Below, in pieces: positions 9,182 through 18,055 of a stretch of 64,000 nt of DNA (position 1 is its first letter; each line of letters begins with the position of its first letter). Below the pieces are notes generated by a model. That model did not search any database. It saw only the letters and a list, made by a program, of their open reading frames with translations, and had not been told where the DNA came from. The translations under genes and the position numbers were made by a program. Origin of the DNA: Candidatus Obscuribacter sp. (lineage in GTDB: Bacteria; Cyanobacteriota; Vampirovibrionia; Obscuribacterales; Obscuribacteraceae); assembly GCA_021772095.1 (NCBI GenBank), contig JADYXR010000155.1, forward strand, positions 1 through 64,000, in the 5' to 3' direction.

Positions 9182-9210
9182 ATCATAGGGACCATGCGAA
9201 TGTATGTCAA
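9182..9210 (-). promoter_or_regulatory. Sigma-70-type promoter for ssb
   Basis: On the minus strand TTGACA (9210-9205) is separated by exactly 17 bases from TATGAT (9187-9182). This predicts a start site near 9175, about 60 bases before the ssb ATG at 9114. The near-consensus match also excludes the longer ssb frame. Confidence 0.7.
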
Positions 9211-9306
9211 CATACTTGCGTCTGGTAATTTGGCTAATTTCCAAAATAGTTTACGTTCCGGCACCAGTGCGACTTTTGAGCATTCTTGGTTCTGTCCTCA
9301 ACCACT

Positions 9307-9335
9307 TTGAAAGCATTTATATGATCTGATAAGAA
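9307..9335 (+). promoter_or_regulatory. Possible promoter for the Ser/Thr kinase gene
   Basis: TTGAAA (9307-9312), a 17-base spacer and TAAGAA (9330-9335) lie about 85 bases ahead of the preferred kinase start at 9425. The match is moderate. If used, the longer kinase frame beginning at 9341 would lack a leader. Confidence 0.4.
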
Positions 9336-9424
9336 GATATGTGCAACCGCTTCCAGATTTCGGGGTCGCCGGGGTATGTAAAAAGAGGTGGAATCTACAT
9401 TGTTCTGGAGTTGTCCAATCCGTT

Positions 9425-10642
9425 ATGCCGCGACCGGAGCGCGATTTTTACGAGGAATACAAATTCTCTTATCCCATTGCTGAAGGCGGCATGGGCAGTG
9501 TTTATATGGCAGAGGATACTCGTAACCACAGGCAGTGCGTGATCAAGCAGATGCGCGGCATCGACGTGCGTTCGTCTGAAGAGCTGGAAGAGGCGCGGCG
9601 ATTGTTCACGCGCGAGGTCGATATCCTTAGCGATCTCGATCATGCCGGCATCGTCAAGTTTTTGGACTATCACGTAGACGCTGATGGCCGCTACTTCCTC
9701 GTGATGGAATACATTCTTGGAAATAATCTCGAAACCACTTTGCACAACTATGGTCCGTTCACGCAGGACGATGCAATCAAGGTCGGCATCCAGATCTGCG
9801 AGATTCTCGAGTATCTGCATGAAGACAACATGCCGCTTAAGCCGTCCATCCTTTATAGGGATTTGAAACCAAGTAATTTGATGTTGACTCCGGAAGGTCA
9901 AGTCATATTCATAGATTTCGGAATTGCGCGCCATTTTATGCCTTCCGATGCAGCGACGCGCGTTATCACTGCCGGCTATTCGCCGCCTGAACAGTATTTT
10001 GGACGACCCGAGTTTCGCAGTGACTTGTACGCGCTTGGTGCAACGCTTGCTCACCTTGTTACAGGTGTGCGTCCAAGACCGCTTGTCACCAGTGTTCCTA
10101 GCCAACAAAACGCTCCGGTCACCGAAAGTTTTGATACTTTGATTGCGCGATTGACCGCGCATAGTCCTCAGGATCGCCCGCCTGATGCCAGATCTGTGCG
10201 ACATTCGTTGTTTAAGATCTATCAAGAGATTCACCCTGATTTTGAAATTCCGGACGAAGTTTTCCAGGCTCCGGCAGAGAGTCATGAGGATCAATTTGTT
10301 AGTCAGAAAATCATGAGGACTGGCTTAAAAGCCGCGAGTTCAGCTGCAAAACGATTGCCGCCCGAACGTGGTCCGGAGTGCGAAAGTTACACTGATGACG
10401 AGATGCCTAGTTCGATTGCAAAGATGTTCGAAAACTTGAATAAACCGAAGAGTTCGATTAGAACCACGGCGCAATTAGATCAGCGTGAAACACTGATTGA
10501 TCAGGACAAAAAGCCACCGAATAAAGTGGCAACGCGAGAAAATTTGGCAACATCGAAAAGTCTCAGAACGACTATCGATCGCCATCAACCTTCTGATTCC
10601 GTTTGGGACCGTTTTGTCAAATGGGTAACACGGAAAGGCTAA
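9425..10642 (+). CDS. Cytosolic Ser/Thr protein kinase (PknB-like)
   Basis: About 405 residues from ATG 9425 (MPRPERDFYEEY). The kinase domain fills the first 270: glycine loop AEGGMGSVY, ATP-binding Lys in VIKQM, catalytic loop YRDLKPSN, DFG, and an activation segment ending SPPEQY. YRD in place of HRD and PPEQY in place of APE recur in the membrane kinase at 30671-31885. The family phosphorylates proteins on Ser/Thr in stress and division control. The remaining 130 residues are polar and unstructured with no membrane segment, so it should be soluble. It is transcribed away from ssb; the downstream exported hydrolase is 100 bases on and may be independent. Confidence 0.85.
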   Translation: MPRPERDFYEEYKFSYPIAEGGMGSVYMAEDTRNHRQCVIKQMRGIDVRSSEELEEARRLFTREVDILSDLDHAGIVKFLDYHVDADGRYFLVMEYILGNNLETTLHNYGPFTQDDAIKVGIQICEILEYLHEDNMPLKPSILYRDLKPSNLMLTPEGQVIFIDFGIARHFMPSDAATRVITAGYSPPEQYFGRPEFRSDLYALGATLAHLVTGVRPRPLVTSVPSQQNAPVTESFDTLIARLTAHSPQDRPPDARSVRHSLFKIYQEIHPDFEIPDEVFQAPAESHEDQFVSQKIMRTGLKAASSAAKRLPPERGPECESYTDDEMPSSIAKMFENLNKPKSSIRTTAQLDQRETLIDQDKKPPNKVATRENLATSKSLRTTIDRHQPSDSVWDRFVKWVTRKG

Positions 10643-10745
10643 ACGGAACTGTAGACCTGTCTAAGGCGAACCTTTTCCGCGTCGGATATACTGGATCCTG
10701 AATCGCGCACAGTCGCGATGTAATCAACGTATCACGAGATATTTT

Positions 10746-12758
10746 ATGAATTCGAAAAGACTAAATGCGCGAGTTGTTGCGGCGATTTCGGTAATTGCGC
10801 TGACGAGCGGTCCGTTCGCTGAAGCGTCATTGGCAGCCGAGCTAATCGCTCAATCACAGCAGAACTCTGGTCCTCCGGTAGCGCCATCGTTCTTGAAGCA
10901 AGCTGGGCAAAAGCTTTTTGTTAGCGCTCAAAAACAAATGTTGCACTCGGTCAATGAAAAGTTGCAGTCGCAACCGCAGGGTCAAGCTGATCCTAACTTT
11001 TTGAATAGTACTACGGGCGGTGACGGCACTTTCGGTACTGTGCCAGCCACGATGCCTCTCGGTACAACCACGCAAAGACAAGCGCCGCCTCTTCGCACCT
11101 GGGTGCGCGCAGGGGAGGAACCCATTGCGTGTCTGCTTTGTGTTCACGGGTTGGGTTTGCAAAGTAATTCGTATGAGTTCTTCGGTAAAGAACAATCAAA
11201 TCGTGGATTGGCAGTTTACGCAATCGATGTACGCGGTTTCGGCGCCTGGATGAATTCTAAGGGCAAGTCGAAAATGAATTTCGAGCAGTGTCTGGCTGAT
11301 GTCAAACAAACGCTGGAAGCCATTCGAGCAGCCAATCCCGGCAGGCCGGTTTATATTCTCGGTGAATCTATGGGTGGGGCGATCGCTCTGCGAGCAGCGT
11401 CATTGTATCCCGATCTAGTTGATGGATTAATCTCATCCGTTCCTGCCGGAGAGCGTTTCAATCAAGGCAAGACAAGCGTAAAAGTATTTTTGAATTTGCT
11501 GACCGGTGTCAATTTGAGCAATGTCGGCAAAGATGTTGTCAATCAAGCCACCGCCAATCAGAAGTTAAAGTCGCAGTGGCAGGGCGATCCACTCGCTCGG
11601 TTGAACCTGACTCCACAAGAGTTGATACAGTTTCAGGATTTCATGAACAGTAATCACGATGCCGCGAAGAAGGTTCTGGACATGCCTGTTCTTTTCGTTC
11701 AAGGCAACGGAGATCAGCTTGTTAAGCCAGAAGGAACGTGGGAGCTATTCAACTCGGTCGCATCAAAGGACAAATCATTTTTTGCTGTTCCCGGTGAGCA
11801 TTTGATTTTCGAAGAGGCTCAAACTCAAGAAGCAGGACCGAGAGATCAAAACTTCCGCATCATTCAGTCCTGGCTCACCGCTAAGGTTGGTCGTCGTAAT
11901 CGACCTGGTCGCGGTGGCATGGCTGGCGGCTATGGTGGCTCAGCTGGTGCTGGCTATGGTGGCGGTGGCGCCGGCGCCGGCGGTTATGGAGCTGGTTCTA
12001 ACTCAGGTTCCGGCAACACCGGTTACGGCGGCGGTGTCGGCACCAGTGCTGGCTTCCGCGGAGCAGGTGGCATAGGACGCCTGGCTGGACGCATGGCATT
12101 CGTCAATACTGCTGGTCTTGAAGGACCTGCGCAGATGATCGAAACCGGCAACTACAACGGTGCAATTTCAGAATTGGAAAATATTCGGTCACAAAAACCA
12201 AACGACCCTAACGTACTCAGTCTATTGGGTCGGGCTTATTTCCAAAGCGGACAAGCCGACAAAGCGGGCACTTATTTTAGAAGTGCCATGCGCATCAATC
12301 GCGCCGGAAGCGACCAGGCGAGAGCGTTGAACAGTTACCTGCTGGGCATGAACACAGAGGCTCAGTCATTGGTTCCAGCCTCCTGGTCGACTGCGACTCC
12401 ATCACCATTCGTAGGTTTCGGTTTGTCAAACCAAGCTCTGCGCAGCACTACCAATAGTGCCAGTTATTCGACTACGGGCAGACCGAAAATTTATGCTTTC
12501 TATGCTAACTGGGCAGACCAGTGCAGAGGCATGATCGACGCGGTGGCGAAGCTCTCTTCAATGTACGGTTCTAAGGTTCAAGTTAATTCGATTAACGTTG
12601 AAGAGCCAGGCGCAGACGTTCTTGTCGACCAATTCAAGGTCGGACCAATCCCAACGGTTGTGTTCGTCAACGGCAACGGTCAGGTCAGCTCCACCATCAT
12701 TGGTGAATCTGGATATCCGAATTACGAAAAGGCTTTGCAGGCGATTGCCGGACAATAG
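10746..12758 (+). CDS. Exported alpha/beta hydrolase fused to TPR and thioredoxin-like domains
   Basis: 670 residues. A signal peptide (1-30) precedes a serine-hydrolase domain (about 100-380) of the lysophospholipase/monoglyceride-lipase type. Visible are VHGLG (oxyanion region), nucleophile GESMGG, Asp in NGDQLV and His in GEHLIFEE. A Gly/Tyr-rich linker follows (about 385-450), then a TPR-like pair (about 455-530, ending GTYFRSAMRINRA). The C-terminal 90 residues form a thioredoxin-like domain with cis-Pro in GPIPTVVFVNG. Its active site is WADQCR instead of WCGPC, so only one Cys remains and normal disulphide exchange is unlikely. It probably acts in the envelope on lipid or ester substrates. 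The unusual fusion is read in one uninterrupted frame. Confidence 0.8.
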   Translation: MNSKRLNARVVAAISVIALTSGPFAEASLAAELIAQSQQNSGPPVAPSFLKQAGQKLFVSAQKQMLHSVNEKLQSQPQGQADPNFLNSTTGGDGTFGTVPATMPLGTTTQRQAPPLRTWVRAGEEPIACLLCVHGLGLQSNSYEFFGKEQSNRGLAVYAIDVRGFGAWMNSKGKSKMNFEQCLADVKQTLEAIRAANPGRPVYILGESMGGAIALRAASLYPDLVDGLISSVPAGERFNQGKTSVKVFLNLLTGVNLSNVGKDVVNQATANQKLKSQWQGDPLARLNLTPQELIQFQDFMNSNHDAAKKVLDMPVLFVQGNGDQLVKPEGTWELFNSVASKDKSFFAVPGEHLIFEEAQTQEAGPRDQNFRIIQSWLTAKVGRRNRPGRGGMAGGYGGSAGAGYGGGGAGAGGYGAGSNSGSGNTGYGGGVGTSAGFRGAGGIGRLAGRMAFVNTAGLEGPAQMIETGNYNGAISELENIRSQKPNDPNVLSLLGRAYFQSGQADKAGTYFRSAMRINRAGSDQARALNSYLLGMNTEAQSLVPASWSTATPSPFVGFGLSNQALRSTTNSASYSTTGRPKIYAFYANWADQCRGMIDAVAKLSSMYGSKVQVNSINVEEPGADVLVDQFKVGPIPTVVFVNGNGQVSSTIIGESGYPNYEKALQAIAGQ

Positions 12759-12778
12759 ATCTGATACTCGGATCTATT
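12754..12778. terminator. Compact bidirectional hairpin between convergent genes
   Basis: An 8-bp perfect stem (12754-12761 and 12771-12778) with a 9-base loop sits exactly at the convergent ends. The stop codon of the hydrolase fusion (TAG, 12756-12758) is in one arm and the ddl stop (12774-12776) in the other. The flanks are short A/T stretches, so it is a weak but plausible shared terminator. Confidence 0.4.
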
Positions 12779-14009
12779 TAAGTAGCGCCTGGAATCCGAT
12801 TTCGCGCACGAGAGCGGACTTCTTCTGCTTGGTGAACATTGCACGTTCCAGCATGGTGTCAATCAGATCGGTGAAGAGAACCGATGGCTTCGAGTGCGAC
12901 CACAGGTAGAACGCGAGCGAACCTGGCAGCGGATTGATTTCGTTGAAGTACAAATTGTTCGTGTTGAGATCAAGCATGAAATCGATTCTGGCGACGCCAC
13001 CACATCCAATTAGTTTGAATGCTCTCAACGCCCACTGTTGAGCGTTCGATTTGATTGTCGGGTCAAGATCGGTCGGGTCGATTACTCGGCTCAATCCAGC
13101 CATACCCTGAGAGAGCTGCCCGCCCTTCTTACCGCCAGCGCGGATGTATTTGTCTTCGTAAGTGAGTTCGCCGCCGGCTTCCGCGACGGGGATCTCGACT
13201 ACCGATATTTTGGGTTCCACATCATCCATTATGGAGACGTTGATTTCCATCTTGTTGTCGAGGCAAGGTTCAACAATGATCTGGTGATCGTATTTGAACG
13301 CCTGCAAAATCGCGGAGTCTAAAGAGGCATTGTCAGTGGCTTTAGCGATGCCGATACTGGAGCCAAGATTGGCAGGTTTGATAAAAAGTGGAAACTTATC
13401 AAAGCCTTCAGCGGATAAAACTTGATTGCGCAATACGGTCAAGTCGCCGCCTGCCGACATGTTCTCGCGTGAAAGAACTACCGATGGCAAAACTGGAATT
13501 CCGTGACTTTCTAAAAACTTCTTGCAATGGTATTTGCTCATCGCGATTGCCGACGCGAGAAGATCGCTTCCGGTATAAGTTACGTCAGCTAGTTCCAGAA
13601 GCCCTTGAATGCAGCCATCTTCGCCATACGATCCGTGGAATGCCGGGAAGAAAATGTCGACTGGTATTACTTCATCGCTCTCTTCTTTTTTCCCGAAAAG
13701 GGCGAATCCGGATTTCTTCGATTTGTTTGGAATGATGGTCAGACCGCCTATGCCTGGCACCGGCAGTAGTGTCACCTCTTGCGCGTCCGCGAGTGTGCCC
13801 GGCATGCCTTTGTAGAAATCACGTTTCCACAGAGGATCGCCTGTGTACCACCTGCCCGATGGCGCGATGTATACAGGAATCGCCTGGTATTTGACGGTGT
13901 CCATTGCTTCCAGCACCTGGAGCGCTGTGATAATGGAAATCTCGTGTTCCGTCGAGCGACCGCCGAACATCACCGCTACCGTTTTGCGTTTTCCACTACC
14001 GTTTGTCAT
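12774..14009 (-). CDS. ddl: D-alanine--D-alanine ligase
   Basis: 411 residues. An ATP-grasp enzyme that joins two D-Ala for the peptidoglycan stem. The N-terminal GGRSTEHEIS motif, PAFHGSYGEDGCIQG, substrate residues in GSDLLASAIAMSK and the metal-binding NEINPLPG are all present. It is longer than most Ddl (about 310-370) through an insert near residues 90-120 (KKSGFALFGKKEES) and a C-terminal extension. The start is ATG 14009 behind AAGGAT; one TTG codon further upstream is less likely. It lies 65 bases downstream of murF in the same direction, and MurF uses its D-Ala-D-Ala product. Confidence 0.93.
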   Translation of the reverse strand: MTNGSGKRKTVAVMFGGRSTEHEISIITALQVLEAMDTVKYQAIPVYIAPSGRWYTGDPLWKRDFYKGMPGTLADAQEVTLLPVPGIGGLTIIPNKSKKSGFALFGKKEESDEVIPVDIFFPAFHGSYGEDGCIQGLLELADVTYTGSDLLASAIAMSKYHCKKFLESHGIPVLPSVVLSRENMSAGGDLTVLRNQVLSAEGFDKFPLFIKPANLGSSIGIAKATDNASLDSAILQAFKYDHQIIVEPCLDNKMEINVSIMDDVEPKISVVEIPVAEAGGELTYEDKYIRAGGKKGGQLSQGMAGLSRVIDPTDLDPTIKSNAQQWALRAFKLIGCGGVARIDFMLDLNTNNLYFNEINPLPGSLAFYLWSHSKPSVLFTDLIDTMLERAMFTKQKKSALVREIGFQALLK

Positions 14010-14077
14010 CAATCTATCCTTTGCTAACCATTGCTATAGAATCGCATTCGTTTCGTAAGAACGAAACCTTACCTTGG

Positions 14078-15784
14078 TTAAAACGAAACTTCACCTTCGT
14101 AAAGATCTCCAAGGTCGTTTTCAATCAGCACCACATCGCCATCGGCACAGAACTCCGAGAGGTAGGTCAGCGCCGTGTGCATGTCGTCGAACTCTTTTAA
14201 TTTCTGCGCGTCGAGACCGCCTTCTTTCAGACCGTCAGTCAGTGCTTTTTTGTTTGTGTCGCCAACAACAAGGACGAGATCGCAAACACTGGCAGCTTTA
14301 GTTGCCACCAGTTTGTTTTCCAAGTCCTGACGATCGCCAAGTTCGATCATGCCGGGTGTGACCAGAATTTTTCGGTTGCCGGATACTTGACCGAGCACTT
14401 CAAGCGCCGCTGCAAAGCCAATCGGGTTGGAATTGTAGGCGTCGTTTAATCGCAGCACTTCGCCCGTTGCGACATGACCGTTGCCGTTTTCCTTTACACG
14501 TAATGAACTGATTGGAACTCTAACCGGTTCCAATCGATTGTTTTCGGTTCGCACGTTGCGCATGGCAGATATCACCGTCTGTGGTGCGATGCCCAGCGCG
14601 CAGGCCAGTGTGAAGGATGCCAGAGCATTAGATAAAAGCGGCTTGCCGAGCAGTTGTGTGAAGCCTTCATACTCTTGATCTTGCCAGCGGATTTTAAAAT
14701 TAGAACCTTTATCTGTCGCGGTTATATCGTAAATTTTGGCGTCGAGATGACCATTACTCTCATCCCATCCATAGTACAAAACAGTTTTCTTCGGATTTTC
14801 CGCAGCCATTAAACGGCAGTTCGGATCGTCGCCATTAACGACGAGAATCCCGTCGGCAGGCACGGCTTGTGCTAGTTCCGACTTCGCTTTGAGGACTGAA
14901 TCCTGTCCGCCGAATCGTTCGAGGTGCATGATACCAATCGCGGTGATAATCGCCGCCTGTGGTGGTGTCAACGTGCACATGCGGCGAATGGAACCGATGT
15001 AATAAGCGCCCATCTCAATTACTGCGTACTTGTGAGCCGGCTGGAGCTTCTCGCGAATCTCCCGCGTCACTCCCATATAGCTGTTGATGCTGCCTGGGGG
15101 AACGAAAGTCGGAGCGATGGAACCAAGAATTTCGCGCAGGATAATCTTAGTGCTGGTTTTGCCGTAACTGCCGGTGATACCAATCACAATCGGTCCATGT
15201 TTCTTGATCAGCGCACGCGCTTCGTTAGCAAAGCCTTCTTGAAGCCCGGTCTCGTATGGTTGCAAGAGCGAGTTCGCCAAAATCAGAAACAGAGGCTGCG
15301 AGCGAATCAGCAGGAATTGGTTGACCCAGAATGCCAGTGCCAACAGTTCCTTCGATTCCCGACTGATGTACAGATACCAGCCCAGGTTGGTAGCAATCAA
15401 CGCCACCACATACAATGCCATCGACAAATAGTAAATGCGCTTCGAACGCGCCGTCATTTTCAGCTTAATCTTGCCGGTCGTGCGCGGATCTTCCTCGCCT
15501 CTGACCGTCAAGATTAGCATCGCAAGTGCGATTGCGGACAAGACTTGAACAATAATTGTGCTCATCGATGGCAATAAGAAATTGAGCACCATCGTGAAGA
15601 AAACCATGCCGACGCAGATGTTCGATCCTTTACGGTCGAACGCTTTCTTCTCCTTCAACCAGTTGAAGAAGCGCTTGCCTGTGTAATCTTCCTGTTGAAA
15701 ATATTTCAGGTAACGCAGACTGCGCCTGTAATAGAAGTACAGGTTAACGAGCGAACCGACGACGAAAAGGACGATCGTCTCCAT
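14078..15784 (-). CDS. murF: MurF-type Mur ligase with N-terminal membrane domain
   Basis: 568 residues. The C-terminal 370 are a Mur ligase: P-loop GITGSYGKTST at about 203-213, the central-domain ANDs/HLERFG region, and the MurF hallmark DAYNSNP, followed by KILVTPGMIELG. MurF adds D-Ala-D-Ala to UDP-MurNAc-tripeptide. The first 185 residues hold about five hydrophobic helices (near 2-20, 56-73, 76-95, 117-137, 148-170) in place of the usual soluble UDP-binding domain. The enzyme should therefore be membrane-bound. It is four bases after the hydrolase stop, with a GAGGAG ribosome-binding site, so the two are co-transcribed, and ddl follows. The specificity call as MurF is from motifs and context. 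Confidence 0.85.
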   Translation of the reverse strand: METIVLFVVGSLVNLYFYYRRSLRYLKYFQQEDYTGKRFFNWLKEKKAFDRKGSNICVGMVFFTMVLNFLLPSMSTIIVQVLSAIALAMLILTVRGEEDPRTTGKIKLKMTARSKRIYYLSMALYVVALIATNLGWYLYISRESKELLALAFWVNQFLLIRSQPLFLILANSLLQPYETGLQEGFANEARALIKKHGPIVIGITGSYGKTSTKIILREILGSIAPTFVPPGSINSYMGVTREIREKLQPAHKYAVIEMGAYYIGSIRRMCTLTPPQAAIITAIGIMHLERFGGQDSVLKAKSELAQAVPADGILVVNGDDPNCRLMAAENPKKTVLYYGWDESNGHLDAKIYDITATDKGSNFKIRWQDQEYEGFTQLLGKPLLSNALASFTLACALGIAPQTVISAMRNVRTENNRLEPVRVPISSLRVKENGNGHVATGEVLRLNDAYNSNPIGFAAALEVLGQVSGNRKILVTPGMIELGDRQDLENKLVATKAASVCDLVLVVGDTNKKALTDGLKEGGLDAQKLKEFDDMHTALTYLSEFCADGDVVLIENDLGDLYEGEVSF

Positions 15785-15787
15785 AAA

Positions 15788-16597
15788 TCAGGAGTCTCCT
15801 CGTTCGGATTTTGCATCTAACGACTTCAGAAAATCTAAAATGTATCGAGCGCAAAGGTGCACACCATCACCTAAGTAGGGGAAGTGGTCTTTCTTTGGAA
15901 AAACAACCAGTTTCGATCCGGCAATCAATTCATTCAATCGATTCGCCATGTCTACAGGCGTTTCCTGGTCTAGTTCACCCCAGAGAATAAGTGTGGGGCT
16001 GGTGATTTTCCTGGCGTCTTCGGTGACGTCTTCGTTGACCGTCTTTACCAGGATGTTGCGCAGTTCGCCTGCTTCTTTGTAGTCGCGCGATCCGAACTTT
16101 GGAACGAACCAGCCTTCAAAATAATTCGTGTTAAACGTTTTGTCGCTCCACTTGAGAAGCTTGTTGAGCGAGCGCAGCAAGTCGCCGCGGAGTTTCTTCT
16201 TTCCTTCAGGTTTGCGCTTCAAGCCGCTCGAATCCATCAACATCAATCCGCGGATTGAGTCAGGATATCGGCTGGCGAGGCGCGTCGCGACTTTGCCGCC
16301 GAATGAATGACCGAGCACGTCTGGCTTCTGAATTCCGTTGTCGACAATGTATTTGTGAATGCATTCTGCGTAGCCAATCGCGTCCCAATCTTCCGAAGGT
16401 CGCGGTGAACGTCCGAATCCAGGAAGGTCGATGAGATGAACTTGCGCGCTCATGCCGAGCAGCTCGCCAAGCGGGCGCATCCCTTCAATCGACTGTCCCC
16501 AGCCGTGCATGATCAGAATCGGATGTCCGGTATCGCCGATTTTTTCGGTATTGAGAACCTGACTGTTCACTGCGTCTGTGGTCAAAGTCGCTACCAT
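15788..16597 (-). CDS. Alpha/beta hydrolase
   Basis: 269 residues, a single-domain alpha/beta-hydrolase. HGWGQS gives the oxyanion hole, GHSFGG holds the nucleophile Ser, Asp is in GELDQETP and His in KKDHFPYLGDG. A Lys-rich cap lies between (KRKPEGKKKL). There is no signal peptide, so it should be cytosolic. It is the first gene of the hydrolase-murF-ddl unit, which hints at a role near cell-wall or lipid metabolism. The substrate cannot be read from sequence. Confidence 0.85.
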   Translation of the reverse strand: MVATLTTDAVNSQVLNTEKIGDTGHPILIMHGWGQSIEGMRPLGELLGMSAQVHLIDLPGFGRSPRPSEDWDAIGYAECIHKYIVDNGIQKPDVLGHSFGGKVATRLASRYPDSIRGLMLMDSSGLKRKPEGKKKLRGDLLRSLNKLLKWSDKTFNTNYFEGWFVPKFGSRDYKEAGELRNILVKTVNEDVTEDARKITSPTLILWGELDQETPVDMANRLNELIAGSKLVVFPKKDHFPYLGDGVHLCARYILDFLKSLDAKSERGDS

Positions 16598-16930
16598 GTT
16601 TGTTTTGCCACGTTGAGTTTCACATGCTTTGCACAGCCGCTATTGATCGGATATGCGCTGCTTTTACACCTGTTATTATGGCGAAAAAACTCGCGCAGGT
16701 CAGCCCGGCAACACGGTTTTGTTGGTTATCTTACTTAAAGGTTACGTCGAGCGGTTCAGGTTGAGTGCCTGTAAAACCGGTGTTAGCTTCCCTATCAGTC
16801 ATTGATGGATATGTTATTCTCCACATTCGATATGCTCTAAGCTTTGACGATTGAAATGAGACTTCTAAAAGCGATTCAAGCTCATAAATCAATTGGTCAA
16901 AATCCGGCAAAACCGAAACGGGAAATTGTT

Positions 16931-17755
16931 ATGTGCGCGAATAAAATTGCCACTCCTGAAGATCTGCGAGAGCGCCCGATTCCCTTGCGAGAAGTAGGCG
17001 CTGCCTCCGCGCACGACTATCATGACGTTCCAATTTTACTAGATTCCGAATTAGCAACTGAACCGCTGCATTTTGTCGGCGATCACGGCTTAGCCAGCGA
17101 GAGTTATTACGCACGCCGGGACGGACTAAATGCGCCGTACTACAAATCTTTTGCCACCGCATCGAAAAAAGTTCATTTGCGCAAAACTGTCGTAGAAAAA
17201 TTGGTGTCGATCAATCGGCTACTGGAGCGCTACAACGCAGAACTTTATCTCATGGATGGATTCAGACCAATCGAACTTCAATTTGAAGTTTGGGATGATT
17301 TCGTTGCGCAGGCACGTAGTGTCATGGACAATCCAACCGATGAAGAATGCGCTCACTATGCCGGCTTTTACTGTTCAGATCCTCGTTCGTTTGACGAGTC
17401 GAATTTTAAAACCTGGCCGACTCATAGCACCGGTGGTGCCATCGATCTCTCTTTGAGATCGTTAGAATCGAAACAGGAACTGTTTTTCGGCAGCGTCTTC
17501 GATGATGCGACCGAAATAAGTTATTCCGATCACTTTGAAAAAGTTTCAAATGAGAACAGCAGCGCCAGTATCGTAGAAGCGCGTCGCAACCGCCGCTTAC
17601 TCTATTGGGCAATGCTCGCCGAAGGTTTTGCGAACTATCCTTACGAGTGGTGGCACTTCGATTGGGGCACGCAAATGTGGGTCACCAACAGCAAAGAGCA
17701 GTCGCTAAGCGCGTGCTATGGTTATATGAAGAAGCCCGCTAGCTATGACTTTTAA
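16931..17755 (+). CDS. VanX-like D-alanyl-D-alanine dipeptidase (peptidase M15D)
   Basis: About 274 residues. Zinc-site motifs of the VanX/DdpX family are intact: HSTGGAIDL (H-x6-D), the catalytic Glu and third ligand in EWWHFDWG, and DGFRP before them. The family hydrolyses D-Ala-D-Ala, either in glycopeptide resistance or to recycle wall-derived dipeptide. No signal peptide is seen, consistent with cytosolic action. The start is uncertain: ATG 16931 has GGGAA upstream, while ATG 16856 and TTG 16844 are open in frame. It is divergent from the hydrolase-murF-ddl unit, so synthesis and breakdown of D-Ala-D-Ala sit back to back. No vanH/vanA partner is present, so recycling is likelier than resistance. 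Confidence 0.85.
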   Translation: MCANKIATPEDLRERPIPLREVGAASAHDYHDVPILLDSELATEPLHFVGDHGLASESYYARRDGLNAPYYKSFATASKKVHLRKTVVEKLVSINRLLERYNAELYLMDGFRPIELQFEVWDDFVAQARSVMDNPTDEECAHYAGFYCSDPRSFDESNFKTWPTHSTGGAIDLSLRSLESKQELFFGSVFDDATEISYSDHFEKVSNENSSASIVEARRNRRLLYWAMLAEGFANYPYEWWHFDWGTQMWVTNSKEQSLSACYGYMKKPASYDF

Positions 17756-17757
17756 TA

Positions 17758-18024
17758 ATGAACACGATTTCGAAAGATGAGCCTGAAGAACTACCAAAAC
17801 CGCCCCGTACCGCGGCAGGCGGATCCGGTTCTGGATCCGGTCCAGGCTCAGGCGGAGGAGTGGATGAAAACTGCATATGCGGTTCGGGAAAGATGCTCAG
17901 GACTACTGCCGGACCCTCAGGACAAAATATAATTGCAGGGATCTACAATCAGCTTCCACTAAATCTGCGAACTGTTCTTCCCTTCGGAATGGTTCCCGTG
18001 TGCAATCTTCACCGTTGGAAGTGA
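17758..18024 (+). CDS. Small Gly/Ser-rich protein with a SEC-C-like motif
   Basis: 88 residues starting two bases after the dipeptidase stop, hence probably co-transcribed and coupled. A Gly-Ser repeat (residues 21-34) leads into ENCICGSGKMLR. That resembles the first half of the SEC-C zinc motif (CPCGSGKKYKxCC) but lacks the second Cys pair. No family is recognised for the rest. The ribosome-binding site is poor, so the gene is only moderately supported. Confidence 0.45.
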   Translation: MNTISKDEPEELPKPPRTAAGGSGSGSGPGSGGGVDENCICGSGKMLRTTAGPSGQNIIAGIYNQLPLNLRTVLPFGMVPVCNLHRWK

Positions 18025-18055
18025 TTACGCCCTAGCCGTTTCCAAACTCTCTGAG

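Noticed and set aside
9115-9264. 50-residue N-terminal extension of ssb
   Set aside because: It contains the ssb promoter and is not part of the SSB fold. The AGGAGGT site fixes the start at 9114.
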